64,000 bases of DNA from Diphasiastrum complanatum (Eukaryota > Streptophyta > Lycopodiopsida > Lycopodiales > Lycopodiaceae). Shown here in pieces: positions 31,101 through 43,241 of the stretch (position 1 is the stretch's first letter; each line of letters opens with the position of its first letter). The position numbers and the translations under genes were made by a program. Below the pieces are notes generated by a model. That model was not told the origin of the DNA. It saw only the letters and a program-made list of their open reading frames with translations, and made no database searches. The DNA lies in the NCBI GenBank assembly GCA_029204225.1, contig CM055100.1, positions 6,629,382 through 6,693,381 on the forward strand, given 5' to 3'.

Positions 31101-33071
31101 AAAAAAGAGTTTGAGGTGCATGATCTTGATCTTTTGCATTATAGTTTGTTAATTTGAACTACGTTACGTAGATTTCAAATCTATGCATTTTGATTGGGCC
31201 TGGTGACGGTCGAAACTAAAGAAAAAAAAATAAAAGTATCTTTACAAAGGGTCCTTTTGATATTGAGAACTCCTCTAATGGTAGGGATTGGCACTTTGAC
31301 CATTGAGAGCTGCATTTGCATTATCATCTGCCATATTGATTTCCTGACATGCAAAATTAGCTTAATTAGTCGAGATCCAATCATCAACTAATAAGTGAAA
31401 AGTTCAAAACCTTTATAACTGATCGATATTACTCAACAAGGTCTTTCACTCGTTTAAGCCAAAATTTTGCAAAATCAATATCAGATTGATTAAACAACAA
31501 CAACTTTTAGGACCAAGACTAAAATTTACGAAACCCTAGAATTTTTGAAATCCAACCAAAATGGACCAACTGTGAAAATCGATTTAACAGATTCACAGGC
31601 ACTGTCACATTTCGAAACATTTTGCATGCATCTAACTTGACATGCACTGAATTTTTCAAAAAAATGAAAAAAATTCCGTAAATAGCCCAGTTACTAGGAA
31701 ATTTGCTTTTTGATCTAGAATTACCAAAAATAGCTACATGCGAGAAATCTACTAATCAAATCACTGATTATGCATGCAACATGAATCTAAGCATGCATAC
31801 AGGTCTATCCATACATCTCCATCAACAAACAAGCACTACATTGAGTTACAAGCATGCATGCATCAGAACAATTCCAAAATTTTACAAATTTTAGTTCAAA
31901 AATTGCCAAATTTCAGACGACCATAACTTTATCTACAGGACACCAAATTGGTTGCTGTAAAGCACAGTACAGAGGGAGAATGGGTCTACAAGGCACTTTC
32001 CACATCACCCTGCCACCTAGACATCACAAGTGCAAGCTGTAAATGGCCAAAAATCAGGTAGGAGGGCGCACTTTGGGAAGGTGGTATCATAAAAAATTGC
32101 ACTAGCACTCTACTAAGGTTCATTAGAGAGGCATAGAAGCTTCTAACAGGTCCAACAAGCAATCATAAGCTCAAATCATGCAAAAAATGCATTTTTGGCC
32201 TCCTTCAATAAGCAAAACTTCAATATGATGGTGTCTAATGCACATCTATCCAAATTGGATGCATGATGGCTAAAATAAGAGGCAATCCATCATATTTTTA
32301 AGCTTGTATTAAGAACCAACAGGTTCAGACCCCCTTTAAGAGGTATTCATGCCCAAAATTCACCAAAAATACACTATTTTTTGAGGTTTTGAGCCCTCTA
32401 ATGGTGTCTAATCCTAACAAAAATTTATGAAAGCCCTAGGGCAGCTTCATTACATATCTAAAAACATGCTTACCAACTATTGGCTGAGAATTTTGAGATC
32501 TACCACAAAATTAGTCCAAAAATCATCAAAAAACTTTTTTTTTGACCAATTTTGACCAAAATTTGTGGGATAAATCCACAAATAGGTGCAATTTGATCCT
32601 AATCCCTGTAGATACAATGCATCCAAGCACTAAAAGTTTTGATTCTAGTCAAACATGGTTTCTATAGCCCATTTATGGTCTAAAAACCCCAATTTTTGGT
32701 CCAAAATCACTATCTAATCAACCTTTTGACTATTCAAACATCATGCAATCATTAAATCCTATCATTAATGACTATCAAACAGCACGTACAATCTAGAAAA
32801 TGTACTACACCAGATCCTATGATCAATTCCAAGCAAAAACTATGAATTCTAGGTGAAAAATTCACTATATCCATAAAAAAACCTATGATTTCTTCAAAAT
32901 TCATGGAGCAATTCCACAATTATGATCTTTAGACTGAAAGTACACCAAGGATCTGAGAATCCACCTACTTGAAAGTGAATTCCAACACCTGGAAGAATAA
33001 GCAAAGAGATACACCAAAAGAACTGCAAAAATCCAAGATCCTCAAGCTCCACCTCCTGATAGTTGTGATCC
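31101..33071 (-). other. Noncoding AT-rich stretch, probably the leader of a minus-strand copia element
   Basis: No open frame above background. The style (many short TTTTGG/CCAAAA, GATTCTAG and CAAGTTTGAT-like strings) resembles the leaders of elements D, F and I. A minus-strand PBS at 33074-33085 supports reading it as a leader. No gag was found at its far end, where it meets the remains of copia E. Confidence 0.4.
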
Positions 33072-33073
33072 AA

Positions 33074-33085
33074 GCTTTGATACCA
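33074..33085 (-). promoter_or_regulatory. Primer-binding site of a minus-strand copia element
   Basis: On the minus strand the sequence is TGGTATCAAAGC, the same variant as the PBS of element F at 39858. The LTR should lie to its right. Confidence 0.65.
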
Positions 33086-33540
33086 CTAAAACGATCGCCA
33101 AGTGAAGATCTTCAAGAATCCTGTCACATGCAAACCAAAAGGACACCTGTGGAGCATGAACGACCCAACCAATGTGGATAGGATAGTCAATACCCTAACC
33201 AATCCACCCCCAAGCCACAGTGAAGAACACAAGAGAGAAGAGGAGAAACTGGCTCAAGAAACTAAATTCCCAATAGGGAGATGGGCGAGTTTCCATAGGA
33301 TATATTTTCTCTAAGAGGAGAGAATATTTTCCTTAGGATTCCCATGCAACCTATATTGAGCTATTGACCTCCTATTCTTGCACTAAATCAGTCATTCACC
33401 ATGCATGTGCTCCTATGTTCAATTATAGGTCTGGGCCCTCATATGATTATTAATGACTTGAAACAACCACGTTTGGAATGACGTAGCATAACTAATAACC
33501 ACATACAACTGGAGTGACCGGCTATCCATGTCAGGAATTA
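33086..33540 (-). repeat. Possible LTR of a minus-strand copia element (edges uncertain)
   Basis: The position follows from the PBS. On the minus strand the segment could run from TGACATGGATAGCC (about 33531) to ...GATCGTTTTAG at 33086. The end is AG rather than CA, so either the border has mutated or this is not a full LTR. No second copy is present in the window to confirm it. Confidence 0.35.
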
Positions 33541-34690
33541 TTTCGATTCCCACTTCCTTGTTGCTCCTTTGACCTTACTTGATTCTTCAAACACCTGTAA
33601 ACATATATACATAACATCTTTGCAAAATAACCTTCCTTTGATGCTCTTGACTAGCTCCAAATTGCCACATTTCCTTTTGTGTTGTTGAAGCCCTTTGAGA
33701 CCAACCTCTTGATCTTCCTCTTGACCATCAAAGTCATTGAACAATCTTTGTTTTCTAGATACATTACTTGATTTTCCAGCATGAAAACCATGAGAACCAA
33801 TATACACTTTCATAACAGCATCTACACAAGAAGATTCTCCAAAACATGTGAGTAAAGCAAAGTGAGTCGTTTCCACTTGCTTACCTTTCTCTTGAACATC
33901 AAAGATACCAAAGATATGAATATCTTCAAACCTGAACCTCTGGAAATACTCCCTCTCAAACATATGATCTTGATCCAACAAGATCTTATCAATGTTTGAT
34001 CTCGATCTTCCATAAAGATTAGTGAAAACAATGCCACCAATGTCACCATCATAAATCAAAAGATAGATTCCAAAATTTCCATTCAACATGAAGTAGAGTA
34101 GGTAAAGATGAGTATCAAACCTAATAAATCCATCCCTATTGAGTCCATGACAAACCTCAATAAGCTCACCAATGAGATCTCCCTTGCCTTGAAAAAACTG
34201 CCTCTCGATTTGCTCCATGTAGTCTTCTCCAAACAACCTTTTGTCATCTCGATCATGAGTGATCAATTCACAATCATAGAATCCCTTAAGTTGATGAAGA
34301 GATGTGAGATCCATGCCTTGGATCTTCCCAAGAACCAATCTTCCATTTCTCTTTCCTTCATAAGACTCCCTCTTAATGATTGCATCATAAGAAGTAGAAA
34401 CCTCAAAGACATTAGAAGCCATGAAAAAAATGATTAGTACCTTCAACATAAGGATGATTGAAGTACTCTCTTTTTTCAAACAAGAACTTCTACTCAATGT
34501 TTTAGGTAATGATTCTTCCTCACTATCATTCACAATGACATCATTCAAAGTACATCTTACTTTGAACTCTTCACATACTTCTCTTCTTCTTGACTTGTGA
34601 CTATCTCCCTCACCAAGTCTCTTGATAGAACCATTTGATCTACTCTATTTATGAAGACATGTGGCTCCACTTGCTGCAAAAATGACTTTC
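33541..34690 (-). pseudogene. Second piece of the element D unknown ORF
   Basis: Corresponds to roughly 26427-27580 of element D and is open for 336 codons (34548-33538). It keeps the hydrophobic SIILMLKVLIIFFMASNVF and the GIYLLIYDGDIGGIVFTN block, and reads TAC where D has the TAA at 27041. By eye the peptides agree at nearly nine residues in ten. The fragment stops sharply at both ends: after GATRKW at about 33548 and before the Ala/Pro-rich sequence at 34691. No LTR or gag is attached, so it is a broken copy. Confidence 0.85.
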
Positions 34691-34965
34691 TTGGGAATGG
34701 GGAGAGTGGGATGCACTGGCAGGGATGGGTGCAGCAGCATAAGTGGGGTACTGTGGACCTAATCCGGGTCCATCCACCGTGCCCTGGCCTGTGACCGTAT
34801 CAAGCTGGATCCGACCTCCATCCCAGACGGCGTCCCATACCATCGCCTAGGCTCTCAGCCATCTCCTGCCTCACACTAGCAATACATCCTGGCTGTGCAC
34901 ATGCTCTCCATCCACCTCCTCCTAGGGACAGAGTGGATGGCAAATGAGTCCTCCTCCCCTTGTAT
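34691..34965. other. GC-rich segment of unknown origin
   Basis: Visibly richer in G and C than its surroundings, with strings such as CCGGGTCCATCCACCGTGCC. Minus-strand frames give Pro/Gly-rich peptides with no family match. It separates the D fragment from the gypsy LTR and could be part of a gag from an unrelated gypsy element. Confidence 0.35.
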
Positions 34966-35468
34966 GTAGGGTCAAAGATCTCGCTTAGTATAGTCCTCCC
35001 GTCTGTCAACAAGGGTTAGATCACTGGATAGGTGCCTAACTATGAATAGATGCTACTTTTAGTTAGTTTCTTACTTTTTCCCTAACTCTACCACCATGAA
35101 CAATACACACCCCTAACCCTACTCCCCTAAACTACCTTCATCATGATTGTTGGTGAAAGGGAAGGGAAGAATAGAAGAGATTGAGGGGAGAAGAGAGAAA
35201 GAGAGAGGTAGAGAGTGAGAGTGAGAGTGGAGGTTAGCTCAAATGTTCCTTATGCTTGCTAATGGAAAAACATTAACTACGGCAACCAATAAGCATGGAA
35301 ATAGAATAAATGGGGAAGGCCCTTGTCCCAAAATCCTATTGGCTAATAATCGCATAGATCCTAACCATTCATCTTGGACCCAACTTGATTTAAGGGTCCA
35401 CAGAGAGTACAATAAAAATCGCAAGATTCATGTGAGTCCAAAATTGGACCCAACTCTAAAAAAATAAT
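34966..35468 (-). repeat. Partial gypsy LTR
   Basis: Aligns with 13471-14095, with an internal deletion of about 120 bp near 35310 (GGAAATAGAA then ATGGGGAAGG). Shared blocks include GTTAGATCACTGGATAGGTG and GGACCCAACTTGAT. The part matching 14096-14291, including the TGTTGG start, is missing. A GA-rich tract lies at 35157-35232. Confidence 0.85.
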
Positions 35469-35985
35469 TGATCAAGTAGCCTGTGACATCTTTCATGAAT
35501 TTAATTCTGTCCAATTTTTTCAAGTCCTTGGGCGTGTGAAGGGACTTGTGGACTCCTGTCAGCCAGCTTTGGTCGACCCATGCTTGAAATCTGCGCATCC
35601 AGGGATCGCCCAGGAATGCAGCTCGGTAATAGACTCGAGCGATTGGCAGCTGATCTTTGACTTTTTCTGAGGCTAGCACCTTATTAGAATCAAAGAATAT
35701 GGGGGGGGAGAAAATTGTCCCACTTGGTTTCAATCCCCATTAAATGCTCTAAGTCCTGGGCGTAAGTGACTGCCGCACAGACTGTTGGGTCAGGATAGTT
35801 GAAATACTTATTTGCAAATAGGGTGAGAGCTCTTCGAGCCTCTACATCTGTGTTCCAACCGTGCTCTGAATGGATCCTTGGCCAATTGAAATTCTGGATA
35901 GTGATCCTACCTAGATCTGGATCTCTCATGGATCTTGATGGATTTTTCCCAATCTTGCCAGATCTGGCTAAATCTTTTTTTATCT
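35428..35985 (-). pseudogene. Unknown ORF downstream of gypsy pol, element 2
   Basis: Two overlapping minus-strand frames read as one protein broken by a frameshift near 35700: SMRDPDLGRITIQNFNWPRI with YPDPTVCAAVTYAQDLEHLM, then SNKVLASEKVKDQLPIARVY and GDPWMRRFQAWVDQSWLTGV. It follows the pol stop on the same strand, like the ORF at 7185-8327, but I see no shared residues with it. Function unknown. Its composition is ordinary globular, not low-complexity. Confidence 0.5.
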
Positions 35986-36077
35986 AGCTTGATGTGGCTG
36001 CTTGATCTTCCTAGATCTAGTTGTGATGGCCAAGCAGTTAAGCTTTCCGTGATTGCCACCAGCAACCTGGATCTGTC

Positions 36078-37420
36078 TTATTGTGGTGGCCAGTACTTGT
36101 GCAACTGGCTACCGTTGATGGGTGTGTCGAATGGTGTCCCATCTAGCTTCTCCAGATTCACGGCTCCATGATTAAGAATTTCTTTGATCCGATAAGGACC
36201 TTCGCCTATGAATTTTAATTTTCCCTTGATCGACTTGGTTTTATACATCAGGACTAGATCTTCAGAATGAAGATCCTTCTTTTGTAACCTGCAATCGTGC
36301 CATGCTTTGCATCTTTCCTTTTTAATTGCCGGTGCATGCACAACTAATAAACGTGTTTCACAGAGCTTATGCAGAGCTTCGTGGCATAATTGTAGAGATT
36401 TGGATTCATCAAGGCGTTGCGTTGTGGCAATCCTTAATGAAGGGACTAAAAACTCTACTGACATTACAAAATCTTGACCATATACCAATTGGAAGGGTGT
36501 TTGATCAGTGCTTCCCTTATATGCTGTCCTGAATGCCCACAGAGCAGCATGCAACCTGTGTTCCCAATCTGATCTGCTAGCTTCACTGTTTTCGTGAGCA
36601 CGCCACACAAGATCTTATTGGATGATTTTGCTTGCCCATTACCGCGGGGATAATAAGTAAGGCGTACTGGTTCTATGGATCACGAAGAATTCCTTCAACA
36701 AGACCTTGATGGTCTTATTGATGAAATGACTCCCGCGATCGCTGACTATTTCCACCGGGCATCCAAAGTGCACAATGATATTTTCATAGAGACAAGGCAG
36801 TGGTCCTAGCATCAGCTACTCTTACTGCCTTAGCTTCGGCCCACTTGTTGAGATAGTTGGTGGCTACAATTACGTATCGAGCCTAGGTACTTCTTGCTGC
36901 AGGGTGAATCGGACCAATGTAATCCAATCCCCACTTTTTGAATGGTGCTTGGGCTCAGACAGGGTGCATTAAGTCATAATTCAATCTCATTGGTCTCCTT
37001 GCCCTTTGGCACACATCACACTTCCTCAGGTATTCCTCCGTATCCTTATGAATTGTTGGCCACCAACATCCTGATTGCAGGATTTTGCGAACTGTAATGT
37101 CGGATTAAAAATGGCCTCCATTCATGCCTTCATTTGAAACCGAAATGATTTGGGTGGTCTCATGAGGAAGAATACACCGTTGAAAAATCCCATGTGGTCC
37201 TCTTTGGTACAACTGGCCGACAATCAGCTGGTAAGGTCTAGCCTTCAAGATCAATTTCCTTTGATCCGCCTTTGGTAGTGATTTGTCTGGTTTAGGGTTT
37301 AGGGTTAGATATTCAACTATGTCGACAGCCCACTCCGGTACTTTGTCTACGTAAAATAAGGTAGCATCGGCTAGCTCATCGTCGGGTTGGGTTGCAACCT
37401 CCTTTCCCTTGATTCATGAC
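36078..37420 (-). pseudogene. Gypsy integrase, element 2
   Basis: The zinc-binding part (GMNGGHF, ILQSGCWWPTIHKDTEEYLR then KCDVCQRA) is at about 37120-36990, followed by the core WGLDYIGPIHPAA. Several frameshifts spoil the middle (36600-36900). The C-terminal third, 36608-36078, is open and reads WEHRLHAALWAFRTAYKGST, DLVLMYKTKSIKGKLKFIGE and GPYRIKEILNHGAVNLEKLD to WPPQ. This segment gives the family anchor for the isolated C-terminus at 9431-9523. Confidence 0.82.
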
Positions 37421-37480
37421 ACATTTTTACAACTAGTGATCAAGAGTGTAGAATAAGTGGTGTAGGTACCAGTCCATTGT

Positions 37481-38440
37481 ACTTTTGGGATCATCCAAAA
37501 GGACTTATGAAAATGCAAAAATTGACAAAATTGATCTGATTTGATTGTTCTTAAATACAATCTCATCTTATCTTCATTTCATCTTTGTGAGGGAGTGTTA
37601 GAACCATGGCTAGAAGTCCATTGAGAGCTTGTTTGATAAGATTGAATGCTCAAGTTCTATAATTTCATTAGTCATGGTTGAGGATGTCATGTCCAACAAC
37701 TTGTCATGTTCTTGTACATCCAATATTGTTTAATTCAAAACCACTCAATAGCTTCAATTCACAACTTATTTCTAGTAAGATCAGAATGATGGCCAAAGAA
37801 GAGGTTGATGGAGTACCATACTGCTTTTTGGTAACCTAAATCTGCATGGAATAGGCAGAAAGTATCACCACAATATTTTCTTTTGCTACTTCTTTGACAT
37901 CATGTCATCTTGGATGATCTATCCAATTTTCTTGGATTCATGTTTTTGCCTTACATCTGATTTTTTTGATTGAAAATTATTTCTTGTCATTGAATAACCA
38001 CTTCATTATTTAGATCAAATGCCTCAATAATAATCTGTAGCTTTACATTAGGGTTATCAACATCCCATAAAAAAATTATAATGATTGTAACCCAATAAAT
38101 TTTCTACTTCTCTTTTGTGGGCGAACACAAAAAGCTCCCCTTGTGAATGAGCAATATTTTCAACTTCTTTGCATATAGCTTTTTGTTGATTCAACTAATT
38201 AAATATGATAAGTTTTGTAAGTTTTGATTGGAGCTCTTGCTGGAAAGGTTCAACCTAAGCAAGAGTATTTAAATTGCTTTGATCAAACTTTAGGTTCAAT
38301 CTATTGTGTGAAGATCATATGTTGATCAACTTCCTTCAAAATTCTATATGCTAGTCAACTAGTTACAAAGAGAGATAGTATTGAAAGGTTCTAAATCTAT
38401 GTGATTTCACTTTACCTTCATTTGTTGAGAAGGGCTCTTC
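37481..38440 (+). other. Degenerate copia leader/LTR debris
   Basis: No gene. The block GAGGGAGTG(T/C)TAGAACCATGG plus GCTAGAAGTCCATTGAGAG (37590-37632) recurs at 40240-40282 in the leader of element F. Farther on, TTGAAAGGTTCTAAATCTATGTGA and TTCATTTGTTGA echo the end of the element D leader, just before a D-like gag fragment. It is read as an old copia 5' region. Confidence 0.45.
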
Positions 38441-38890
38441 ATATAATCAAGATGAATGTTACCAATAAACTTCTTAAGGATGTCTTTTTCAAGCCTTGCA
38501 TGGAATGCATTGAAGATGGTTTATGAATTAAAGTCAAGTTCTAAGGTATTGTACCTAAGGAGACAAATATTCCAAAGTTGCCAAAAGGAAGGGGGAAAGT
38601 GCTCACACTTTTAGCTTTAGAGTCAAACCCTTAAATGATGATTTAGCATGAGTAGATAAAATGGATGTACAACTTATTCAAGTTATGTTTAATGGCTTGT
38701 TGGATGATCATGCTAACCTTGTACAAAGCTTTGCCATCCAAAAGACTTGCCAAGTGTTGAAGATTTGCAAGAGGTCTCGGTGGATGAAGAACATAGGTTA
38801 CAAGCAAGAGGAGGAGACACTTCGCCAACATTTGAATGCACAACACTTGGTCCCATTGGCTCGACTTCATCCCTTTCTTTTGAATTCCTA
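38441..38890 (+). pseudogene. Degraded D-like copia gag fragment
   Basis: Recognisable peptides, in changing frames, are IIKMNVTNKLLKD, VQLIQVMFNGLLDDHANLVQ and SFAIQKTCQV, matching element D gag in order. At least three frameshifts and several stops are present. It ends where a short minus-strand gag-like fragment begins. Confidence 0.7.
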
Positions 38891-38908
38891 TCTTCTTGAT
38901 TTGCAGAA

Positions 38909-39220
38909 TCATCTGACATGAGTGATGTTTGAGATAATGATGATTGTAAATTTTGATGATGCAAGAACTGAAGAGACTTTGTTTAACTCTGCTTTCCTTA
39001 AGTGAGCTTCAATGTTGTTGGCATCTATGCAGAGTTGTGTAGGTGTTGTATATGATGTGAATGCTTTGATACCAACTTTGATCTTGTTGAGCAAGCGACC
39101 ATAATAATATGCCATTGCAATCTTTGAAAGAAGGGGAGGATCACAATCCGTCATTATGTTGTCTATTCTTACGGTATATTCTCGAATAATTTCATCATGG
39201 TTGCCAAAATTTGCAAATCT
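38909..39220 (-). pseudogene. Short retrotransposon gag-like fragment
   Basis: The minus-strand frame reads RFANFGNHDEIIREYTVRID then NIMTDCDPPLLSKIAMAYYY and LCIDANNIEAHLRKAELNK. The shape of a repeated-helix segment with NIEAHLRKAE is gag-like, but the lineage is not clear. It could also be part of an unrelated repeat. Confidence 0.35.
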
Positions 39221-39857
39221 AGCTTAATAAAACCATGTAAATATGTATATTGGTGGGTCTCGCACATGTGAGGCTATGGTAACACATGTGAATCTACACT
39301 ACAATAGATTAGATCATGCTCATAGGGTTGGTCAAGTTTGTTTGGTGATGATTCCTACATTATAGGACCAAATCCCTAAATTCATATAGTAGGTTGATCA
39401 ATCTAGCCACCAACATGGCAAAACTCAAGGCTAGAATGGAAAATCAAGGCAAAAATGCTCAATCGTCTTCCTTATTACATGCTAGATTTTCACCTAACTA
39501 GAGGTGGGGAAGAGCTTTTCTATGTATCATCAACTCTCCATAGTAATGCCTTAGAAAATTTTTGAGAGCTCATTGGTAATCTCGACTCTCTACACTATGT
39601 ACTTTGTTTCCTTTTGGATCTAAATGAAATCTTAGTGTTCTAAACTTTATTTTTTTGTCTACAGGCCTTAGTGAAGGTCATACTACACGTGTGGGGGCTG
39701 GATCTTCACTTTGATTAATGATTTATGATTGCTCTTGCTTGATTTGTGTAGAATTCTAATCGATGTCTAGTTTGCATTCAATAGTTAATCAATCAATCAG
39801 TCCCTCTTGTGAGTCATTAATAGGCTCAAGTAAGGTCCAAAGTGCTATACTTTGACA

Positions 39858-39869
39858 TGGTATCAAAGC
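39858..39869 (+). promoter_or_regulatory. Primer-binding site of copia F
   Basis: TGGTATCAAAGC after CTTTGACA. It differs by one base from the usual TGGTATCAGAGC and is identical to the minus-strand site at 33074-33085. Confidence 0.8.
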
Positions 39870-40384
39870 TGATTACAAGAGGCAATCATTGATCATCTGT
39901 ACAATCCAAAACTAGCAAGTTTTTGGTGCAAAAAGCTAGTATTGGAGGGCCATCTAAAAATTGAGTGTAAGGGTGGAGATTTGTGGATCAAACTTGATCA
40001 GGGTCAGAATCCGTACTGTTCACACATGTGGGTAGCTCTGAACCTCAAAATAATTTTCATTTTTCATTAGATCCAGAAAATTTCATAGTGATCTTGATGA
40101 GTTTTTTGGTGCTAGATCTAGGAAAAGCATTAATGATTGTATGCCATTGATTGGATTTGACTTTGTGTCATTAATTCTAATTAAGTAAGGCTGGGATCAA
40201 GCCCTATAAATGTGTTTTACAAGTCTTGAAAAGTTTGTGAGGGAGTGCTAGAACCATGGCTAGAAGTCCATTGAGAGGGCTAGAAGCCAAATTTGAGACA
40301 ATCAAGATGAGAGATCTTTGAAAGATTCTAGGTTCAAGTCAAAGCCGATTTTTTGAGTATTTGTTTGTAGAATTCATTGGGAAG

Positions 40385-41280
40385 ATGGGAACAATTGGAG
40401 CTTTCCTTCTAGAGCCTAGTGAAAGATTAAACTCTACAAATTATTCCATATGAAAGGTGAGAATGGAGTCACTGATGGTACTCCAAGGTCTCTATGGATT
40501 TGTTCTTGAAGAAGAGGATGAACCCCTTGGTGCTCAAGAATTGATTAGATACAAGAAGAAAGCTAGGCTAGCACTTCATTGCATTAAAATGAATGCTAGC
40601 AATGACCTTTTGAAGGAACTATCTTCTTGTAAATCGGCCAAAGAGGCATGGGATTCATTAAAATCCGTCTATAAATCCGATAACACTTCAAGAGTACTCA
40701 TGACTAGGAATCAAATTTTGCAAAGCATGAGGATAAGTGAGGAAAAATGCATTATATTATGTGCTTAGAATCAAGTCTCTCAACAAAGAATTAACTTGTG
40801 TTGGAGAGAAGATTCAAGATAATGAGCTCGTTCAAGTAATCCTAAATGGCCTTGGTGATGAATTCACAAATTTGGTCCAAAGTTTTTCTACCCAACACAC
40901 TTTGCCTACAATTGATAAACTTCATAGTGTGCTTGTAGCTGAAGAGTGTAGAATGCTCCATACAAAGGATAGAGTGAACTCCTTGTCATTGCAATATGGA
41001 GATGAGAAGATAAATTTCTCATTAAAAGGAGAATCATCAAAAGGAGGCCAAGGAGGAGGATGCACCATCAAGCTCAAAGGACAAAGGGAAGAAAGATAAA
41101 TCCAAGTACAAGTGCTTCTTTTGTGGAAAGAAGGAACACTTTGCATCAGCATGCTTCAAGAAGAAAAAGACACAAGAAGACAAGCAAAGCAACATTGCAC
41201 ATTAAGAGGAGGATGATGAAGAAGAATCATCCTTAATGGCATACATCTCAATACCATCATCCAAATCCTATGAAAATGTG
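40385..41280 (+). pseudogene. Copia F gag
   Basis: Starts MGTIGAFLLEPSERLNSTNY at 40385. The Trp of the NYSIWK motif is TGA (40451-40453), after which the frame goes on (KVRMESLMVLQGLYGFVLEE, LALHCIKMNASNDLLKELSS). A frameshift near 40745 moves to NALYYVLRIKSLNKEL and DNELVQVILNGLGDEFTNLV, and another precedes the zinc knuckle CFFCGKKEHFASAC at about 41113. It is most like the gag of element G. Confidence 0.85.
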
Positions 41281-41745
41281 GACAAGGCCAAATCTATGTA
41301 TATAGGATGATTACACATGTGTGGAGCATGTTCCCATGTGTGAATTAATGGTACTTTTCATGTAGGATAATCATATAGCTTGTACATATGATTTAAATCA
41401 AGTTCCAGTGGCTAAAAAGGCCAAAATCATGTTTTTTAGTCTATGACACATGGCATCAATCTATTGATTGCATGAGCCACATCATGAGATAAGGTGTCAA
41501 ATCCCATGTGTAGAGGTCTGCTCACACGTGTGCACAAGGCTGAAGTAGGCGAGTTTTTACTTCTAAAAGATTGTTTACTAGTTCTCTATATAGAAGGAAA
41601 ATGGACCAAAAGTGCTCAAAATAGAAAGTTTGATCCAAGTGTCAATTTTGCATGATGAATCATCATATGACAAAGCATCCTCAAACATGTGAGATCTAAT
41701 GCATGATTAGTACCACAAGCTCCAAGAAATGTATTTATAGAGCCA
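41281..41745 (+). repeat. LTR-like sequence after copia F gag
   Basis: Similar in order of blocks to the element G LTR read from 45775 downward, including the G-box palindrome (41523-41532). No coding frame. The right edge meets the truncated leader of D copy 2 (GTTTCAGGTTATGAAAGG). Confidence 0.5.
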
Positions 41746-42333
41746 CATGTGTTTCAGGTTATGAAAGGATCAGCCATCTTTAGCAAGGATTTGGAGGAGT
41801 TACCAATGCTAGAGCATGCTAGATTGATTTCTTCTCAAAAATCTCCATTTTTGCATATGTAGAATTGACCTTTGTAGGTCAAAACTCAATATAGGTTTAT
41901 ATACTTGATCAATTCTGATTTCACACTTGGTTTACTGGAATTTGCCGATTTTTGGTGCATTGTGAGGGTCTCATTGGAGGCTACAAGATGATATTTCAAG
42001 TTTTTCGAAATTGCATGTAGAATTTGAGATATTCAATTTTTTGTGATTTTGTCAAAACCCTAATTTTGATTGGATCTCTAGTTTGTGAGGTTACTGAACT
42101 TCATTTGAGTGTGTTTCAATCTTAGAAAGTGGCAAGAATCATTAGATTGAGGATAGATCATAGATTGATCAAGATTTCACTATTCTATGCATTGAGTTTT
42201 TAGTTAGAAGTGCTAGAAGAGATTTGAGAGGTTCCATATCTTTGTGATTTTTTCTTGAGTTCATTTGTTGACATTTAAGAGAGTGCTTTGTGCATAGGAA
42301 CAGGTTGAAAGAAGAAGATCAGGTCATTGCAAC

Positions 42334-43241
42334 ATGGCTACAAGTGTTGGATTCATGTTGGAAGACAATGATAGGCTTACCTCAAGTAACTATTCACTGT
42401 GGAAAGTGAGGATGGAATCACTTCTTGAGATGAATGATGTTTTGGATATTGTTGCAGGTGTGGAGGAGAGGCCTCAAGCACCTCAAGATCAAATGAGGTA
42501 TGACAAGAGGGCCAAAGGGCTCTACACATGATTAAGATGAATGTTACCAATGAACTTCTCAAGGAGATTGGTAATTGCACATCATCTTTGGAGGCTTGGG
42601 AAGCTTTGAAGAAGCTTTATGAATCCAAGTCTACATCAAGAGTGCTTACTCTTAGGAGGCAAATCTTTTAAAGTTTTCAAAAGAAGGAAGCGAGTACTCA
42701 TGCTTTTGTTTTGAAGGTTAAAGCATTCAATGATGAATTAACATGTATTGATGGAAGCATTAAGGAGGTAGAACTTGTTCAAGTTATACTTAATGGCTTG
42801 TTGGATGATCATGCTAATCTTGTTCAAAGCTTTGCTACTCAAAAGACTCTTCCAAGTATTGTGGATTTGCAAGAGATCTTGGTGAATGAGGAGTATAGGC
42901 TTCAATCAAGAGGAGGTGGATCTACATCAATATCTCAATATGAAGAGGATGCTATGTTCATCAAAGACAATTTCAAGGGAAAAGGCAAATGCAATCGGTC
43001 TAAAGGGCAAGATCAAGGTGAGACTTCCTCTTTTGGCAAAAAGAAAGATAATTCTAAGTTGAAATGCTTTTATTGTGGAATCAAAGGGCATTTTGCTAAC
43101 GAATGTTTGAAGAAACAAAGAGATGAAGGTAGCAAGCAAATCAACTTTACTACTAATGATGAGGATCTAGGTGGTTGTGATTTTCTTTTGATGTGTTATT
43201 CAAGTCTAATATCAAGTGAAGATGACAAAGATTCATGGTAA
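42334..43241 (+). pseudogene. Element D copy 2 gag
   Basis: MATSVGFMLEDNDRLTSSNY starts the frame. A one-base loss near 42515 (RAKGLYT against RANKALH) and a TAA at about 42668 break it. From 42711 it is open to 43241: ELVQVILNGLLDDHANLVQS and the knuckle CFYCGIKGHFANEC. It ends KDSW followed by TAA, at the same point where D has TAG. Confidence 0.88.

Larger units (their letters stand above)
34966..37480 (-). mobile_element. Truncated gypsy element 2: integrase, downstream ORF, partial LTR
   Basis: Minus-strand order is integrase (about 37420-36078), a second ORF (about 35985-35430), then an incomplete LTR (35468-34966). It is a sister of the gypsy at 7185-14291: LTR and pol C-terminus match. 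Its gag, protease, RT and RNase H are missing. Confidence 0.82.
39221..41745 (+). mobile_element. Copia relic F: LTR, PBS, gag, then LTR-like sequence
   Basis: An LTR-like stretch ends ...TTTGACA at 39857, next to the PBS TGGTATCAAAGC. A leader and gag follow. At about 41280 gag gives way to sequence resembling the LTR of element G (GGCCAAA..ATGTA, ACACATGTGTGGAGC, TTCCCATGTGTGAAT). The whole of protease, integrase, RT and RNase H is absent, so F is a deletion derivative. Confidence 0.65.

Noticed and set aside
33086-33540. A confident LTR next to the minus-strand PBS
   Set aside because: The ends do not give TG...CA and no second copy is available, so it is listed only as possible.
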